38,868 nt of DNA from JAVBUP01 sp031555175 (GCA_031555175.1 JAVBUP010000021.1:1-38868); one strand, 5' to 3'. Shown: positions 22,241 through 30,535, counted from the first letter of the stretch. Numbers and translations are program-made. Notes: generated from the letters alone by a model not told the origin.

Positions 22241-23330
22241 ATTCAACTTCAATTAATGCAAATTTTACTAACGGTTCTAAGTAATCCAATAGACATAATT
22301 CATAATCGGGAATTACTCCAATAACATTTTTTCTTCCATCATTTGGCATATCTTTTAATACAACATGTAATTCACCTTTATAATGCCCGTAATTATTATT
22401 AATAATAATGACATCTCCACGTTTTAAATCTCTTGTATTTGCAACTGGTATATCAGAATCTTTATATATAATTCTAGGCATCGTAGATCTAGCCATATAA
22501 TCAGAGCGATCACCTCGCACATGATGCGGATATGTAAATGCTATTTCTTTTTCAACAGTTGTGACATTAGGTTTAAGTTTTACACCAATAGTCAACTTTG
22601 CTGGGTTAATTTGTGATAATCTGCTTAACTCTTTCTCTGATGCATAAGCATTAGCTACTATAACATCATCGATCAAACCAGTAGCAAATAAATGTCTAGC
22701 TTGGGCGTCTATTGGAATATCTCTATGTATTTCAAGAGTACATAATCCCTCATTTACTGGCCAAGGACCATATGTCCCATCTTCTTGTGAACCAACAAAT
22801 GCCGCTAATTGCAAACCAGCGTCTTTCATTAATTTACTACATTTGATGAATAAATCAAATCCAATTCCAGAATATCTTTGCGGATAGAAGTTATGACATG
22901 CTATCAATTTTGATAAATCTGGTTTATTACTAATAATATTGTTAACATACAAATTTGGTATAGAAGCATTAACTTCAATTTTTAATCCATAAGGATTATA
23001 AGTCATTTCAGCTTCTGCAACCCCATTAAATCCTTCATCAAGTCTTAATCCGGCTGCTCCAATTTCCTTGAAAAAACTTAAATCATTATAAGTAATCCCA
23101 AGATTTTTAAAAACGCTTGGTGCTACATCAACAATAACTTCCATACCTAATGAATTAGCAAATTCATTTACTTCAGTGAATTCTTTCTTAATTTCATCTA
23201 CTGGCTTATTAACTGATAGTAAACATGTAAAAACTCGTTTAAATCCATATTTCGCTGCTAGAGCTAAATATGCTTTATCCTTCGCTGGTGTTGAATGCTC
23301 AGGATAAATCGAAACTCCTAATCTTCCCAT
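22239..23330 (-). CDS. mupG: DUF871/MupG-family 6-phospho-muramidase
   Basis: MupG cleaves cytosolic MurNAc-6-phosphate-GlcNAc, made by PTS uptake of cell-wall disaccharide, to MurNAc-6P and GlcNAc for peptidoglycan recycling. The 363-residue product begins GRLGVSIYPEHSTPAKDKAYL, the hallmark of DUF871 TIM-barrel proteins. It contains LRLDEGFNG, CHNFYPQRYSGIGFDLF and TLEIHRDIPIDAQARHLFATG. Its C-terminal ~100 residues form the small beta domain (TRDLKRGDVIIINNNYGHYKGELHV). Its promoter lies next to a cre-like box. The usual partners murQ and murP are not in this window; nagB, glcK and ptsI, which would act later in the route, are about 13 kb away. Confidence 0.9.
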   Translation of the reverse strand: MGRLGVSIYPEHSTPAKDKAYLALAAKYGFKRVFTCLLSVNKPVDEIKKEFTEVNEFANSLGMEVIVDVAPSVFKNLGITYNDLSFFKEIGAAGLRLDEGFNGVAEAEMTYNPYGLKIEVNASIPNLYVNNIISNKPDLSKLIACHNFYPQRYSGIGFDLFIKCSKLMKDAGLQLAAFVGSQEDGTYGPWPVNEGLCTLEIHRDIPIDAQARHLFATGLIDDVIVANAYASEKELSRLSQINPAKLTIGVKLKPNVTTVEKEIAFTYPHHVRGDRSDYMARSTMPRIIYKDSDIPVANTRDLKRGDVIIINNNYGHYKGELHVVLKDMPNDGRKNVIGVIPDYELCLLDYLEPLVKFALIEVE

Positions 23331-23353
23331 TGTAAGACCTCTCTTTCAGTTTT

Positions 23354-23381
23354 ATTATACATAAGTTTTATTTCATTTCAA
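23354..23381 (-). promoter_or_regulatory. Sigma-A promoter of mupG
   Basis: On the minus strand TTGAAA and TATAAT are 16 bases apart, with the -10 about 24 bases before the start codon. Confidence 0.75.
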
Positions 23382-23388
23382 TATTTAA

Positions 23389-23417
23389 TTGAAAACGCTT
23401 TTAAATTATGATATAAA
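23389..23417 (+). promoter_or_regulatory. Promoter of the zinc-ribbon membrane protein, with cre-like box
   Basis: TTGAAA and TATAAA are 17 bases apart. The box TGAAAACGCTTTTA (23390-23403) matches the strict CcpA consensus TGWAARCGYTWWCW at 13 of 14 positions. It covers this -35 and lies just upstream of the divergent mupG promoter, so it could affect both genes. Confidence 0.65.
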
Positions 23418-23437
23418 TAGACAAAAGGAGTTTTAAA

Positions 23438-23959
23438 ATGAATAAGCAAAAAGAATTAAGTGGTCCAGAAAAGTTTACCTTTTTTATATTAATTATGGGT
23501 ACTTTTCCATTTTCATTGATCTATTTAGGTTTATGGCGAGCTCGCTGTGTGCATTGTGGAAGAAGAATTTTATTTAACAAAAGAGTATGTAAAAAATGTG
23601 TTTCTAACTCTTCAGCAATTATTGATGATTTTGACAAGAAAATTGCTCAATTTGCTAAAGCAATGGAACAAGTACATGATTTACGAGACATTATTAATTA
23701 TCATGTTTCAACAATCAAAAACATTGAAGCAGCAAAAGTAATTCAAGAAGAAATTGGAAATGACATCGCTATAGAGGATATGATTAGCAAGATTTGGAAT
23801 AGTTTTGATATCTGCATGAATCGTTGGTGCGATTTAAATGCTAGTGTTGATAGAAAAGATCAAATCAACGAACTATTCATTGATATTATCGATACAATAG
23901 ATAGTGAAGAAATTAAAAAATATATAACTGAATATCAAACAAAAATACAAGCTTTATAG
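23438..23959 (+). CDS. Membrane-anchored zinc-ribbon protein of unknown function
   Basis: I do not recognise the family. The 173-residue protein has one hydrophobic segment (about residues 13-33). Next is a short zinc-ribbon-like knot with Cys pairs at 37/40 (CVHC) and 51/54 (CKKC), then a predicted all-helical region of some 115 residues. That region includes FDKKIAQFAKAMEQVHDLRDII and IVDRKDQINELFIDIIDTI-type helices. The zinc knot next to the membrane with a coiled-coil-like tail suggests a cytoplasmic scaffold. Strong SD (AAAGGAG). Divergent from mupG with a shared cre-like box; convergent with the rhomboid gene. Confidence 0.78.
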   Translation: MNKQKELSGPEKFTFFILIMGTFPFSLIYLGLWRARCVHCGRRILFNKRVCKKCVSNSSAIIDDFDKKIAQFAKAMEQVHDLRDIINYHVSTIKNIEAAKVIQEEIGNDIAIEDMISKIWNSFDICMNRWCDLNASVDRKDQINELFIDIIDTIDSEEIKKYITEYQTKIQAL

Positions 23960-23971
23960 GCTTGTATTTTT
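23941..23971. terminator. Shared bidirectional terminator
   Basis: A 12-bp stem AAAAATACAAGC/GCTTGTATTTTT with a 7-base loop lies between the convergent zinc-ribbon and rhomboid genes. It overlaps both gene ends and has A and T runs on its two sides. Confidence 0.85.
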
Positions 23972-24605
23972 AGTTATACTTGTTGTTGTTTTTGCGCAAA
24001 CGATTTGGCAAATCTATATAATAAGCAGCGATAAAGCCTCCGATCAAACCACCAACGTGTCCAATAAATGAGCCAACTGGAAGTGTAAAGCTAAATAGAA
24101 TCATAATAACCATATTTTGAAGCACATAAGATTTTGTTCCATAATAAATATTTTTTTGGAAAAATGACAAATATAACATAACACCCATTAATCCACAAAC
24201 TACACCACTAGCTCCAGCACTTACGCTTGTTCTTCCAATGTCAGTTACAATATATATCAAATATGTAAAGCAAGTTGTTCCAAGCGCTGAGCCTGCTAAG
24301 ATATATAAATAATTTCTTCTTGAATAGATAGTTTCTACTAATCGACCAATATTCCACATAGATATCATATTTACTAAAATATGAAGCAAACTAAAGTGCA
24401 CAAAATTTGCAGTAATAAAGCGGTAAATTTCAAAATCATATTCAACAAAAAACGAAGCAAAACCACCAGCTTCATAAGCTTGAGTAGCAGTCAAACTTAC
24501 ACCAAATCTAAAACAATTGAATGCATAGTAAGCAACGTTGATTAAAATAAACCATACTGTAAATTTATAGCGCGGATCTTTTAGAAATTCTTTTAGTTTA
24601 TACAT
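23970..24605 (-). CDS. Rhomboid-family intramembrane serine protease
   Basis: The 211-residue membrane protein has six or so spans and the rhomboid active site. The nucleophile Ser is in GASGVVCGLMG, and the His is in the last span (GHVGGLIGGFIAAYY). The oxyanion Asn lies in FVHFSLLHILVNMISMWNIG. These are the GxSx/H dyad features of GlpG/GluP. No TPR domain is fused, so it is shorter than B. subtilis GluP. The start at 24605 has AAGAGGTATAAAA before it; the frame extends to 24662 with no SD. It lies 14 bases after the prepilin peptidase gene, likely the same transcript. Substrates are unknown. Confidence 0.92.
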   Translation of the reverse strand: MYKLKEFLKDPRYKFTVWFILINVAYYAFNCFRFGVSLTATQAYEAGGFASFFVEYDFEIYRFITANFVHFSLLHILVNMISMWNIGRLVETIYSRRNYLYILAGSALGTTCFTYLIYIVTDIGRTSVSAGASGVVCGLMGVMLYLSFFQKNIYYGTKSYVLQNMVIMILFSFTLPVGSFIGHVGGLIGGFIAAYYIDLPNRLRKNNNKYN

Positions 24606-24619
24606 TTTTATACCTCTTT

Positions 24620-25204
24620 TCAAAATAACCATATCGTACACAATAAACCAATAAATATGCATGGTACAAATGGAATTGGTTTGTCCTTATTCCTTTTAGA
24701 AATCAAAAAATAAAATATTCCAAATATACTGGAAGTATTAATTATCATTAGCACAATCTTAATCGAATAAATAATGGCTAATGCTGAAAATAAATAAATA
24801 TCTCCTGTTCCAATTCCATAATATCCTCTAGTAATATAAAAAAGCAAATTAACTAAGGATAGTATACCAAACACTATAAATGCATGAAAATACTCATAAC
24901 AAATAAATGGTTTAACCGTTAGTATAGTTATAACAAGGTAAATTATAACAAAAACCATAATAAAATTCAAAGATATTTGCTTATTACATATATCAGAAAT
25001 AGACAATAAAGTTAAAATAGCAATACTCAAAATATCATAGTAGTTAAGTTGTAAAAAATTCAATGATAACTGTTGTAAAAAGATTATAATAATGAATTCT
25101 ATTGATAGATTAGCTGAACTACTAATTTGATTTTTAGTTTTGTAATAACGGTAATATAAAAGGGATTCACCAAGAATCCCAATATTTATAATATATCTTA
25201 AAAT
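24620..25204 (-). CDS. Type IV prepilin peptidase-like protein (A24 family), AUU start, Cys domain absent
   Basis: This is an integral membrane aspartic protease of the ComC/PilD type. The catalytic Asp residues are in SISDICNKQ and in GIGTGDIYLFS (the GxGD motif), and the PIPFVPCIFIG tail is typical. I extend the gene to an ATT at 25204. The added 47 residues (RYIINIGILGESLLYYRYY, then SSSANLSIEFIIIIF) match the first span and pre-core region of ComC. GAGGTGAT lies 3 bases before the ATT, the usual spacing here, and the ATT overlaps the dgt stop. The alternative TTG at 25063 has no SD. The zinc-binding Cys4 cytosolic domain of full-length enzymes is missing. It would process prepilin or pseudopilin leaders, as for competence. 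Confidence 0.8.
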   Translation of the reverse strand: MLRYIINIGILGESLLYYRYYKTKNQISSSANLSIEFIIIIFLQQLSLNFLQLNYYDILSIAILTLLSISDICNKQISLNFIMVFVIIYLVITILTVKPFICYEYFHAFIVFGILSLVNLLFYITRGYYGIGTGDIYLFSALAIIYSIKIVLMIINTSSIFGIFYFLISKRNKDKPIPFVPCIFIGLLCTIWLF

Positions 25205-26427
25205 GAAATCACCTCGTTAAAGCATCTTATCATAAACTGATCACTCATACATGACAGAAAATCAATAATAGCTTGGTCTATATCATCCGCATTCAAAGTA
25301 AAATCATAAATCAAAGTATTGTGTTTTGCTTGATTATTAACTTTAGTAAATTTCCCATATTTCTTTAGCCACTCGATAAAGTGGCAAATTAATAATTTTG
25401 CTTTGTATTCATTATCTGATAAGGATTGCAATAAGCAATCATCATATCCTTGCGAGTGATTTTTAAGTACTTTATGTAAATTTCTTAGAATTAAGTCTAC
25501 ATATTCTGCATACACTTGGAGTCTGTCATTTAGATATATGTACTGATAGTTAAATTTCATAATTGCATTCATCATATTCAAGCAATTTTGTGACATCGAA
25601 ATACCATCTTCATATGAGCTGTTTTCACAGACATCTTTTATAAAATAATTTAAAAGTGAGCCGTTTGTTAAACTAGTAAATGGAATAAAACATTCGTTAT
25701 TTATTTGCTGTAACAGTGAATCTACTTGCGAGTTATTAATTATACCTAATCTTAAACCATCCTCAATATCCCTACCTAAATATGCAATCTTATCAGAAAT
25801 TTTCACTACGCATCCTTCCCAGGTATATGGCGAATACTCGCCAGGATATTTAATTAACAAGAGGTCAATTACTTCTTCTCTAGGCTTAATATGATTTTCA
25901 TATGCCTCTCCACAATGACATATTATTCCATCCCTAACCGCATAGCATAAGTTTAAGTTTCTAGCATCACCATTTAGATCACTCAAAGTTTCTAGATAAT
26001 CCACAATATACAAACTATTCTTTTCATGCCAAAATTGTTTGCATCCACTTTCTTCTGATAGCTTACTTAATATTTTCTCTCCTCCATGACCAAATGGAGC
26101 GTGTCCAAGATCATGGCCAACTGCAATTGCTCTAGTCAATTCCACATTCAGCCCAAGATATGTAGCAATTGATGTGCTGACAGACTCTACTAAATTGACA
26201 TGCTCTATTCTAGTACAAATATGATCATTATTTGGGCTAAAAAATACTTGTGTCTTATGTTTTAGTCTCTTGTAAGCATCGGAAAACAGTATTCTAGTGT
26301 AATCCCTAGAAAAATCACTTCTAATATCAAAATCACGTGTATAGATTGGGTATTCACGATAGCTAGCCTGTATATACTTGCTATTATTTTCAAAAATCCC
26401 ATAATCTTTCATTTTATTTTTGTCCAT
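25198..26427 (-). CDS. dgt: dGTP triphosphohydrolase-like HD protein
   Basis: The enzyme hydrolyses dGTP (or other dNTPs) to the nucleoside and triphosphate in the cytosol. The 409-residue protein has the N-terminal RDYTRILFSDAYKRLKHKTQVF block and the metal-binding HD motif set: His in CTRIEHVNLVES and His-Asp in VGHDLGHAPFGHGGE. The regulatory and second-His region is DGIICHCGE, then SDKIAYLGRDIEDGL. The length fits the short dGTPase type. The start follows GGTGAT. Its last codons carry the SD of the prepilin peptidase gene. A PemK/MazF-like gene precedes it. Confidence 0.93.
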   Translation of the reverse strand: MDKNKMKDYGIFENNSKYIQASYREYPIYTRDFDIRSDFSRDYTRILFSDAYKRLKHKTQVFFSPNNDHICTRIEHVNLVESVSTSIATYLGLNVELTRAIAVGHDLGHAPFGHGGEKILSKLSEESGCKQFWHEKNSLYIVDYLETLSDLNGDARNLNLCYAVRDGIICHCGEAYENHIKPREEVIDLLLIKYPGEYSPYTWEGCVVKISDKIAYLGRDIEDGLRLGIINNSQVDSLLQQINNECFIPFTSLTNGSLLNYFIKDVCENSSYEDGISMSQNCLNMMNAIMKFNYQYIYLNDRLQVYAEYVDLILRNLHKVLKNHSQGYDDCLLQSLSDNEYKAKLLICHFIEWLKKYGKFTKVNNQAKHNTLIYDFTLNADDIDQAIIDFLSCMSDQFMIRCFNEVISF

Positions 26428-26471
26428 ATTATCACCAACTTTATTTTATCATATTTACAAATACTGCACCA

Positions 26472-26993
26472 TTAAAACAAATTTTTTAATACAAACTCAA
26501 CTATTTTATCTCTTGATGTATTAACATCAATAATTGGCTTTCTCAAATCAAGTCTTTGCATATCTACTCCGCGCATGTCACTAAGTTGCAAACGGCTTTT
26601 TTTTATCTTATCATTGCCAATTAACTCAATGTCATATTCAAAACAGGGATTGCATAATTCAAAAGTATCTTTTATAGAGGTACTTGGTATAACCAGCATT
26701 TTGTATCCAAAATCCTTCAACACATAGCACCAATGGCCATCCATAAGCTCTTTAGGAAAACCTCTTCCAATATTAAAATACGCTAAAGTATGTTCTCTTG
26801 GTCTATTAACTATTTTATATACTGTTGTCTTTTCATCATTTGTACCTAATGGAACTAAAGTAGTGTAAAAATACTCAAGCTGTGTAGCTAAATGCAATAT
26901 CGAGAAACTAAATTTATTAACATCATAGTTTGAGTCTGCATCCAATTTTGTGAGTACTCTATCTAATTCAAGCAAGTCCTTTTTATAACTCAT
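26472..26993 (-). CDS. PemK/MazF-like protein
   Basis: The 173-residue product has a helical N-terminus of about 50 residues. A domain with the PemK/MazF SH3-like barrel pattern follows: AYFNIGRGFPKELMDGHWCYVL, MLVIPSTSIKD and RLQLSDMRGVDMQRL. Similar Bacillota proteins are grouped with MazF-type endoribonucleases, though typical MazF is about 115 residues and lacks the helical extension. No small antitoxin gene is adjacent, and the N-terminal helices might act in its place. It could equally be a binding protein without RNase activity. The start follows GGTGAT at 3 bases. It is upstream of dgt, 44 bases away, probably in one transcript. Confidence 0.6.
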   Translation of the reverse strand: MSYKKDLLELDRVLTKLDADSNYDVNKFSFSILHLATQLEYFYTTLVPLGTNDEKTTVYKIVNRPREHTLAYFNIGRGFPKELMDGHWCYVLKDFGYKMLVIPSTSIKDTFELCNPCFEYDIELIGNDKIKKSRLQLSDMRGVDMQRLDLRKPIIDVNTSRDKIVEFVLKNLF

Positions 26994-27064
26994 AATATCA
27001 CCTTATATAAATATATAGCTACAAATCATTGAAAACTCCCAAACTAAATCAAAATTTAATATGA

Positions 27065-27092
27065 AAAATAAAAAAACGTGTTTCCACGTTTT
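27065..27092 (-). terminator. Intrinsic terminator of fhs
   Basis: On the minus strand AAAACGTG-GAAA-CACGTTTT is followed by TTTATTTTT. It overlaps the fhs stop. Confidence 0.85.
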
Positions 27093-28761
27093 AAAATAAT
27101 CCTATAATAGTACCATCTTCTAGTACATCCATACCTAGAGCCGCTGGCTTTGGAGGAAGTCCAGGCATTCGCATAATATCTCCAGCTATTGCAACAATGA
27201 AACCAGCTCCAGCATTTGGAATTAAATCTCTTATTGTTACAGTGAAATCAGATGGACGCCCAAGAAGTTTTTGATTGTCAGACAATGAATATTGCGTTTT
27301 AGCAATACAAATTGGTAATCTATTTAAACCAGTGCTGTTTAAAGTATTAATCATGTTAGCCGCTTTATCGCTAAAGACAACATCGTATCCGCCGTATATA
27401 TTAGTTACTACAGACTTTATTTTATCCTCAATACTATCATCTAAATCATAAATTGGAGTGAAATCAGCAACTTCATTGTCAATAATAGCAACAAGCTCAT
27501 TTGCTAACTCAATTCCACCAATTGCGCCATTTTCCCAAACCGTTGATAATGCAACCTTAACTCCTATTTCATTACAAATGGCATATAAAGTATCTAACTC
27601 CAATTTTGTATCAGTTGGAAAAGCATTTATCGCTACAAGTACAGGTAGTTTATATTTTCTTATATTTTCTATATGCTTAATTAGATTTTCTATACCTAAT
27701 CTAAGAGCATCAATGTTTTCAACTGCAAGATCTTTCTTTTCTACACCACCATGCATTTTTAATGCCCTTACTGTTGCAACTAACACCACAGCATCTGGCT
27801 TTAATCCGGCAACTCTCGCTTTTATATCCAAGAATTTTTCCGCGCCCAAATCAGCACCAAAACCAGCTTCTGTAAGCGTATAGTCTGCAAGTTTTAATGC
27901 AAGCTTAGTCGCGATAACAGAATTACATCCATGCGCTATATTAGCAAATGGGCCACCATGCACTAATACCGGGGTATTAGTTAATGTTTGTACAAGATTT
28001 GGCTTAATTGCATCTTTTAATAGTACTACTATTGAACCAGTTATTTTTAAATCAGCGACAGTAATTGGTTGACCTGATTTACTATATCCTAAAATAATCT
28101 TAGATATTCTTACTTTCAAGTCTTTTAAATCATTTGATAAGCAAACAATTGCCATTATTTCTGAAGCTACTGTTATATCAAAGCCTGAAAATCTTGGTAT
28201 TCCATTTGCTTTGCCACCTAGTCCTATTTCTACTTTACGTAAAGCACGATCATTTAAATCAACAACACGCTTCCATACTATATTATTCAAATCAAAATCA
28301 AGTTCATTACCTTGAAAAATGTGATTATCTAATAAGGCGCTTATTAGATTATGGGCAGCGGTAATTGCATGGATATCCCCAGTAAAATGCAAATTAATAT
28401 CTTCCATAGGAACTACTTGGGCATATCCTCCCCCAGCAGCTCCTCCCTTAACACCAAAGCATGGACCAAGTGATGGCTCACGCATCGCTACTATAGTATT
28501 TTTACCAATGTGATTCATTGCTTGTGCAAGCCCAATCATAGTAGTAGTTTTGCCCTCACCTGCTGGCGTAGGATTAATTGCAGTAACCAAAACAAGTTTA
28601 CCATTCTTATTACTAGATAAACGATTAATAGCATCAAAGTTGATTTTAGCTTTATTGTTTCCATAATATTCAATATCATCATCAAATAAATTAACTTTTT
28701 TAGCTATCTCTCTAATATGCAACATTTTTGCTTCTTGCGCTATTTGAACATCTGTTTTCAT
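27091..28761 (-). CDS. fhs: Formate-tetrahydrofolate ligase
   Basis: The enzyme joins formate to tetrahydrofolate with ATP, giving 10-formyl-THF for purines and initiator Met-tRNA. The 556-residue protein matches the bacterial family. It has the ATP loop TAINPTPAGEGKTTT near residue 65, GVKGGAAGGGYAQV and VHGGPFANIAHGCNS. The C-terminal motif RMPGLPPKPAA is also present. The ATG at 28761 lies 8 bases after AAGGTG and is preferred over a GTG three codons upstream. It has its own promoter and terminator. Together with metK it ties the window to one-carbon metabolism; no folD or WL-pathway genes are here. Confidence 0.97.
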   Translation of the reverse strand: MKTDVQIAQEAKMLHIREIAKKVNLFDDDIEYYGNNKAKINFDAINRLSSNKNGKLVLVTAINPTPAGEGKTTTMIGLAQAMNHIGKNTIVAMREPSLGPCFGVKGGAAGGGYAQVVPMEDINLHFTGDIHAITAAHNLISALLDNHIFQGNELDFDLNNIVWKRVVDLNDRALRKVEIGLGGKANGIPRFSGFDITVASEIMAIVCLSNDLKDLKVRISKIILGYSKSGQPITVADLKITGSIVVLLKDAIKPNLVQTLTNTPVLVHGGPFANIAHGCNSVIATKLALKLADYTLTEAGFGADLGAEKFLDIKARVAGLKPDAVVLVATVRALKMHGGVEKKDLAVENIDALRLGIENLIKHIENIRKYKLPVLVAINAFPTDTKLELDTLYAICNEIGVKVALSTVWENGAIGGIELANELVAIIDNEVADFTPIYDLDDSIEDKIKSVVTNIYGGYDVVFSDKAANMINTLNSTGLNRLPICIAKTQYSLSDNQKLLGRPSDFTVTIRDLIPNAGAGFIVAIAGDIMRMPGLPPKPAALGMDVLEDGTIIGLF

Positions 28762-28790
28762 ATAATGCACCTTCTCTCTATTTATATTGT

Positions 28791-28818
28791 ATTATATTAT
28801 TGCCCATTTTAAAAGCAA
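28791..28818 (-). promoter_or_regulatory. Sigma-A promoter of fhs
   Basis: On the minus strand TTGCTT and TATAAT are 16 bases apart, about 30 bases before the start codon. Confidence 0.6.
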
Positions 28819-28832
28819 AATAAACTCTACAT

Positions 28833-29747
28833 TTACTTTGCTTGTAATAAATCAATTACCGTTTGTACAGCATTCAAATAATAAAATAATCTAGTAAGAG
28901 TGATGACATTTTCTATTTCATCTTCATTCATATCAATTACTGGCACTAATAGCAGTAAACAACATAAAAGACTTTTTTCATAATCATATAGAATTACCTT
29001 TTTTAAGTAATTGCTGATTAAGTCATCTAGGTCAAAGAAAACATCGTCCATTCTCTGATATACATCATATATATCAAAAATAGGTAAATCAATTTTCATT
29101 TTGTCAATAGATAATAACATATCTTTTTCTAACAATATATGATCATAATCGAAGTTGTTATATACTAGTGATAATCTAATCGATGATTTTGACTCTGTTT
29201 GTTTCATCACTTTTCTTAGAAAATCATCACTCTTATTTATTGAAGCCATAATTTTATTGTAATTAAGTAAAAATAACCACTCACTTGACGACTTGTAATT
29301 ACTGGATTCGATCTTCTGAATCATATTTTCAAAGAATGAACGTCTAGAGACTATTTGATCTTGAAGATATTCAAAAAGTTTTTCAAAATAACCATTACTT
29401 ATCTTTTCTGAATAAAATGACTTATTATGCAATTGCGCTATTTTTTCAAAATATACACGCAATTTTAACCCTTTAACATTTATTCCATCTTGCTCAAGAT
29501 ATGGCGTTATATAAATCCATTTGTCCTGATATTTAGTCAAAACCAAACCATTTTTATTGAGTAATGGTTTTACTATAAAGTTTAATTTCAACATTGTTAT
29601 ATAGTTATATATAGTTTGAACATTCTCATCATCAGCTATTTTTAGAATAAATGAATTTTGAGAAGTTTTAATTTTATAACATTTCTTAGATAATTTTATG
29701 ATTCCAATAGCATTAATCGAATAAAACTCTAATAACAAATCTTTCAT
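28833..29747 (-). CDS. ysxE: YsxE/CotS-like spore-coat kinase-fold protein
   Basis: The 304-residue protein has the CotS-family layout: an N-lobe with CYKIKTSQNSFILKI and FIVKPLLNKNGLVL, and a helical C-lobe. The catalytic stretch is degenerate (LVYNNFDYDHILLEKDMLLSIDKM). The His and Asp of the HGD and the metal-binding Asp are replaced or displaced, so it may be a pseudokinase. In Bacillus, ysxE lies directly downstream of spoVID and its product is a spore-coat protein. Here the start overlaps the spoVID stop as ATGA. That order is the best support for the name. The low sequence similarity leaves some doubt. Confidence 0.75.
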   Translation of the reverse strand: MKDLLLEFYSINAIGIIKLSKKCYKIKTSQNSFILKIADDENVQTIYNYITMLKLNFIVKPLLNKNGLVLTKYQDKWIYITPYLEQDGINVKGLKLRVYFEKIAQLHNKSFYSEKISNGYFEKLFEYLQDQIVSRRSFFENMIQKIESSNYKSSSEWLFLLNYNKIMASINKSDDFLRKVMKQTESKSSIRLSLVYNNFDYDHILLEKDMLLSIDKMKIDLPIFDIYDVYQRMDDVFFDLDDLISNYLKKVILYDYEKSLLCCLLLLVPVIDMNEDEIENVITLTRLFYYLNAVQTVIDLLQAK

Positions 29748-30514
29748 TCACTAGATGGAATCACTACTAATGAGTTTTTCTCTAAAATCTTGTCTTGATT
29801 AAATTGTATTAGAGAATCGATATCTATCCTGTATCTTGAGGCAATACTGCTATAAGTATCTCCTTGCTGAACGACATATAGGCGGTAAGAAACATATTTG
29901 CTTTCAATTCCTTCGTATAAATCTTCCAATCCACTTATAAGGACATCTTCACCAGTATCAGACATAATACCATCTACTTCATCAACTGCCAAATCATCAA
30001 AATCAATATCCAGATCATTGCGATCTAAAAAATAATTTTCCACAGTATCTTCTGATATTTCATCATTAAAATTAAGTTCACTCTCATCTATTGTTTCCAT
30101 TATTTTTCTGATTTCTTCTATATCTTCTTCAATATTTATCTCTTCACTCGCCACCCTATCCTCTATATCGGTGATATGACGATCTTCACTCACTAATACG
30201 CCATGAACCACTGCTTGTATTTCTATGTTAATATCACCTTTTTGAACTTCATAATTAAAATCTTCTATTTTAATATTGAAATCTCTTCGATCTACTATTT
30301 TTTCAAAAGGAGCTAATATATCAAGATCTAATACTTCTTCAAAATTCTCTCTATCTGTATAAGTATTATAGTCACCAGATATAAGTATTTGTCCGACTGC
30401 CCTAATTCCGTTGCTCTCAATTTTATAGTCAATACTATCATCAACAGAAATCGAAACAATATCTTTACATTTCCCACGTAGATTAACATTTTTTTCTAAA
30501 TATATTTTTTGCAT
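29744..30514 (-). CDS. spoVID: SpoVID-like spore coat assembly protein with C-terminal LysM
   Basis: SpoVID directs encasement of the forespore by coat proteins, binding SpoIVA through its C-terminal region. The 256-residue product has a beta-rich N-terminal domain (about residues 1-108, CKDIVSISVDDSIDYKIES, AVGQILISGDY). A strongly acidic linker of ~100 residues follows. A LysM domain closes the protein at ~207-255 (LYVVQQGDTYSSIASRYRID, LIQFNQ, LVVIPS). It is less than half the length of B. subtilis SpoVID. It starts after AGGAGG and is preceded by a sigma-E-like promoter; ysxE overlaps its end. Another LysM morphogen such as SafA is less likely because its LysM is N-terminal. Confidence 0.82.
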   Translation of the reverse strand: MQKIYLEKNVNLRGKCKDIVSISVDDSIDYKIESNGIRAVGQILISGDYNTYTDRENFEEVLDLDILAPFEKIVDRRDFNIKIEDFNYEVQKGDINIEIQAVVHGVLVSEDRHITDIEDRVASEEINIEEDIEEIRKIMETIDESELNFNDEISEDTVENYFLDRNDLDIDFDDLAVDEVDGIMSDTGEDVLISGLEDLYEGIESKYVSYRLYVVQQGDTYSSIASRYRIDIDSLIQFNQDKILEKNSLVVIPSSE

Positions 30515-30535
30515 AAACTACCTCCTAGCGTTACT

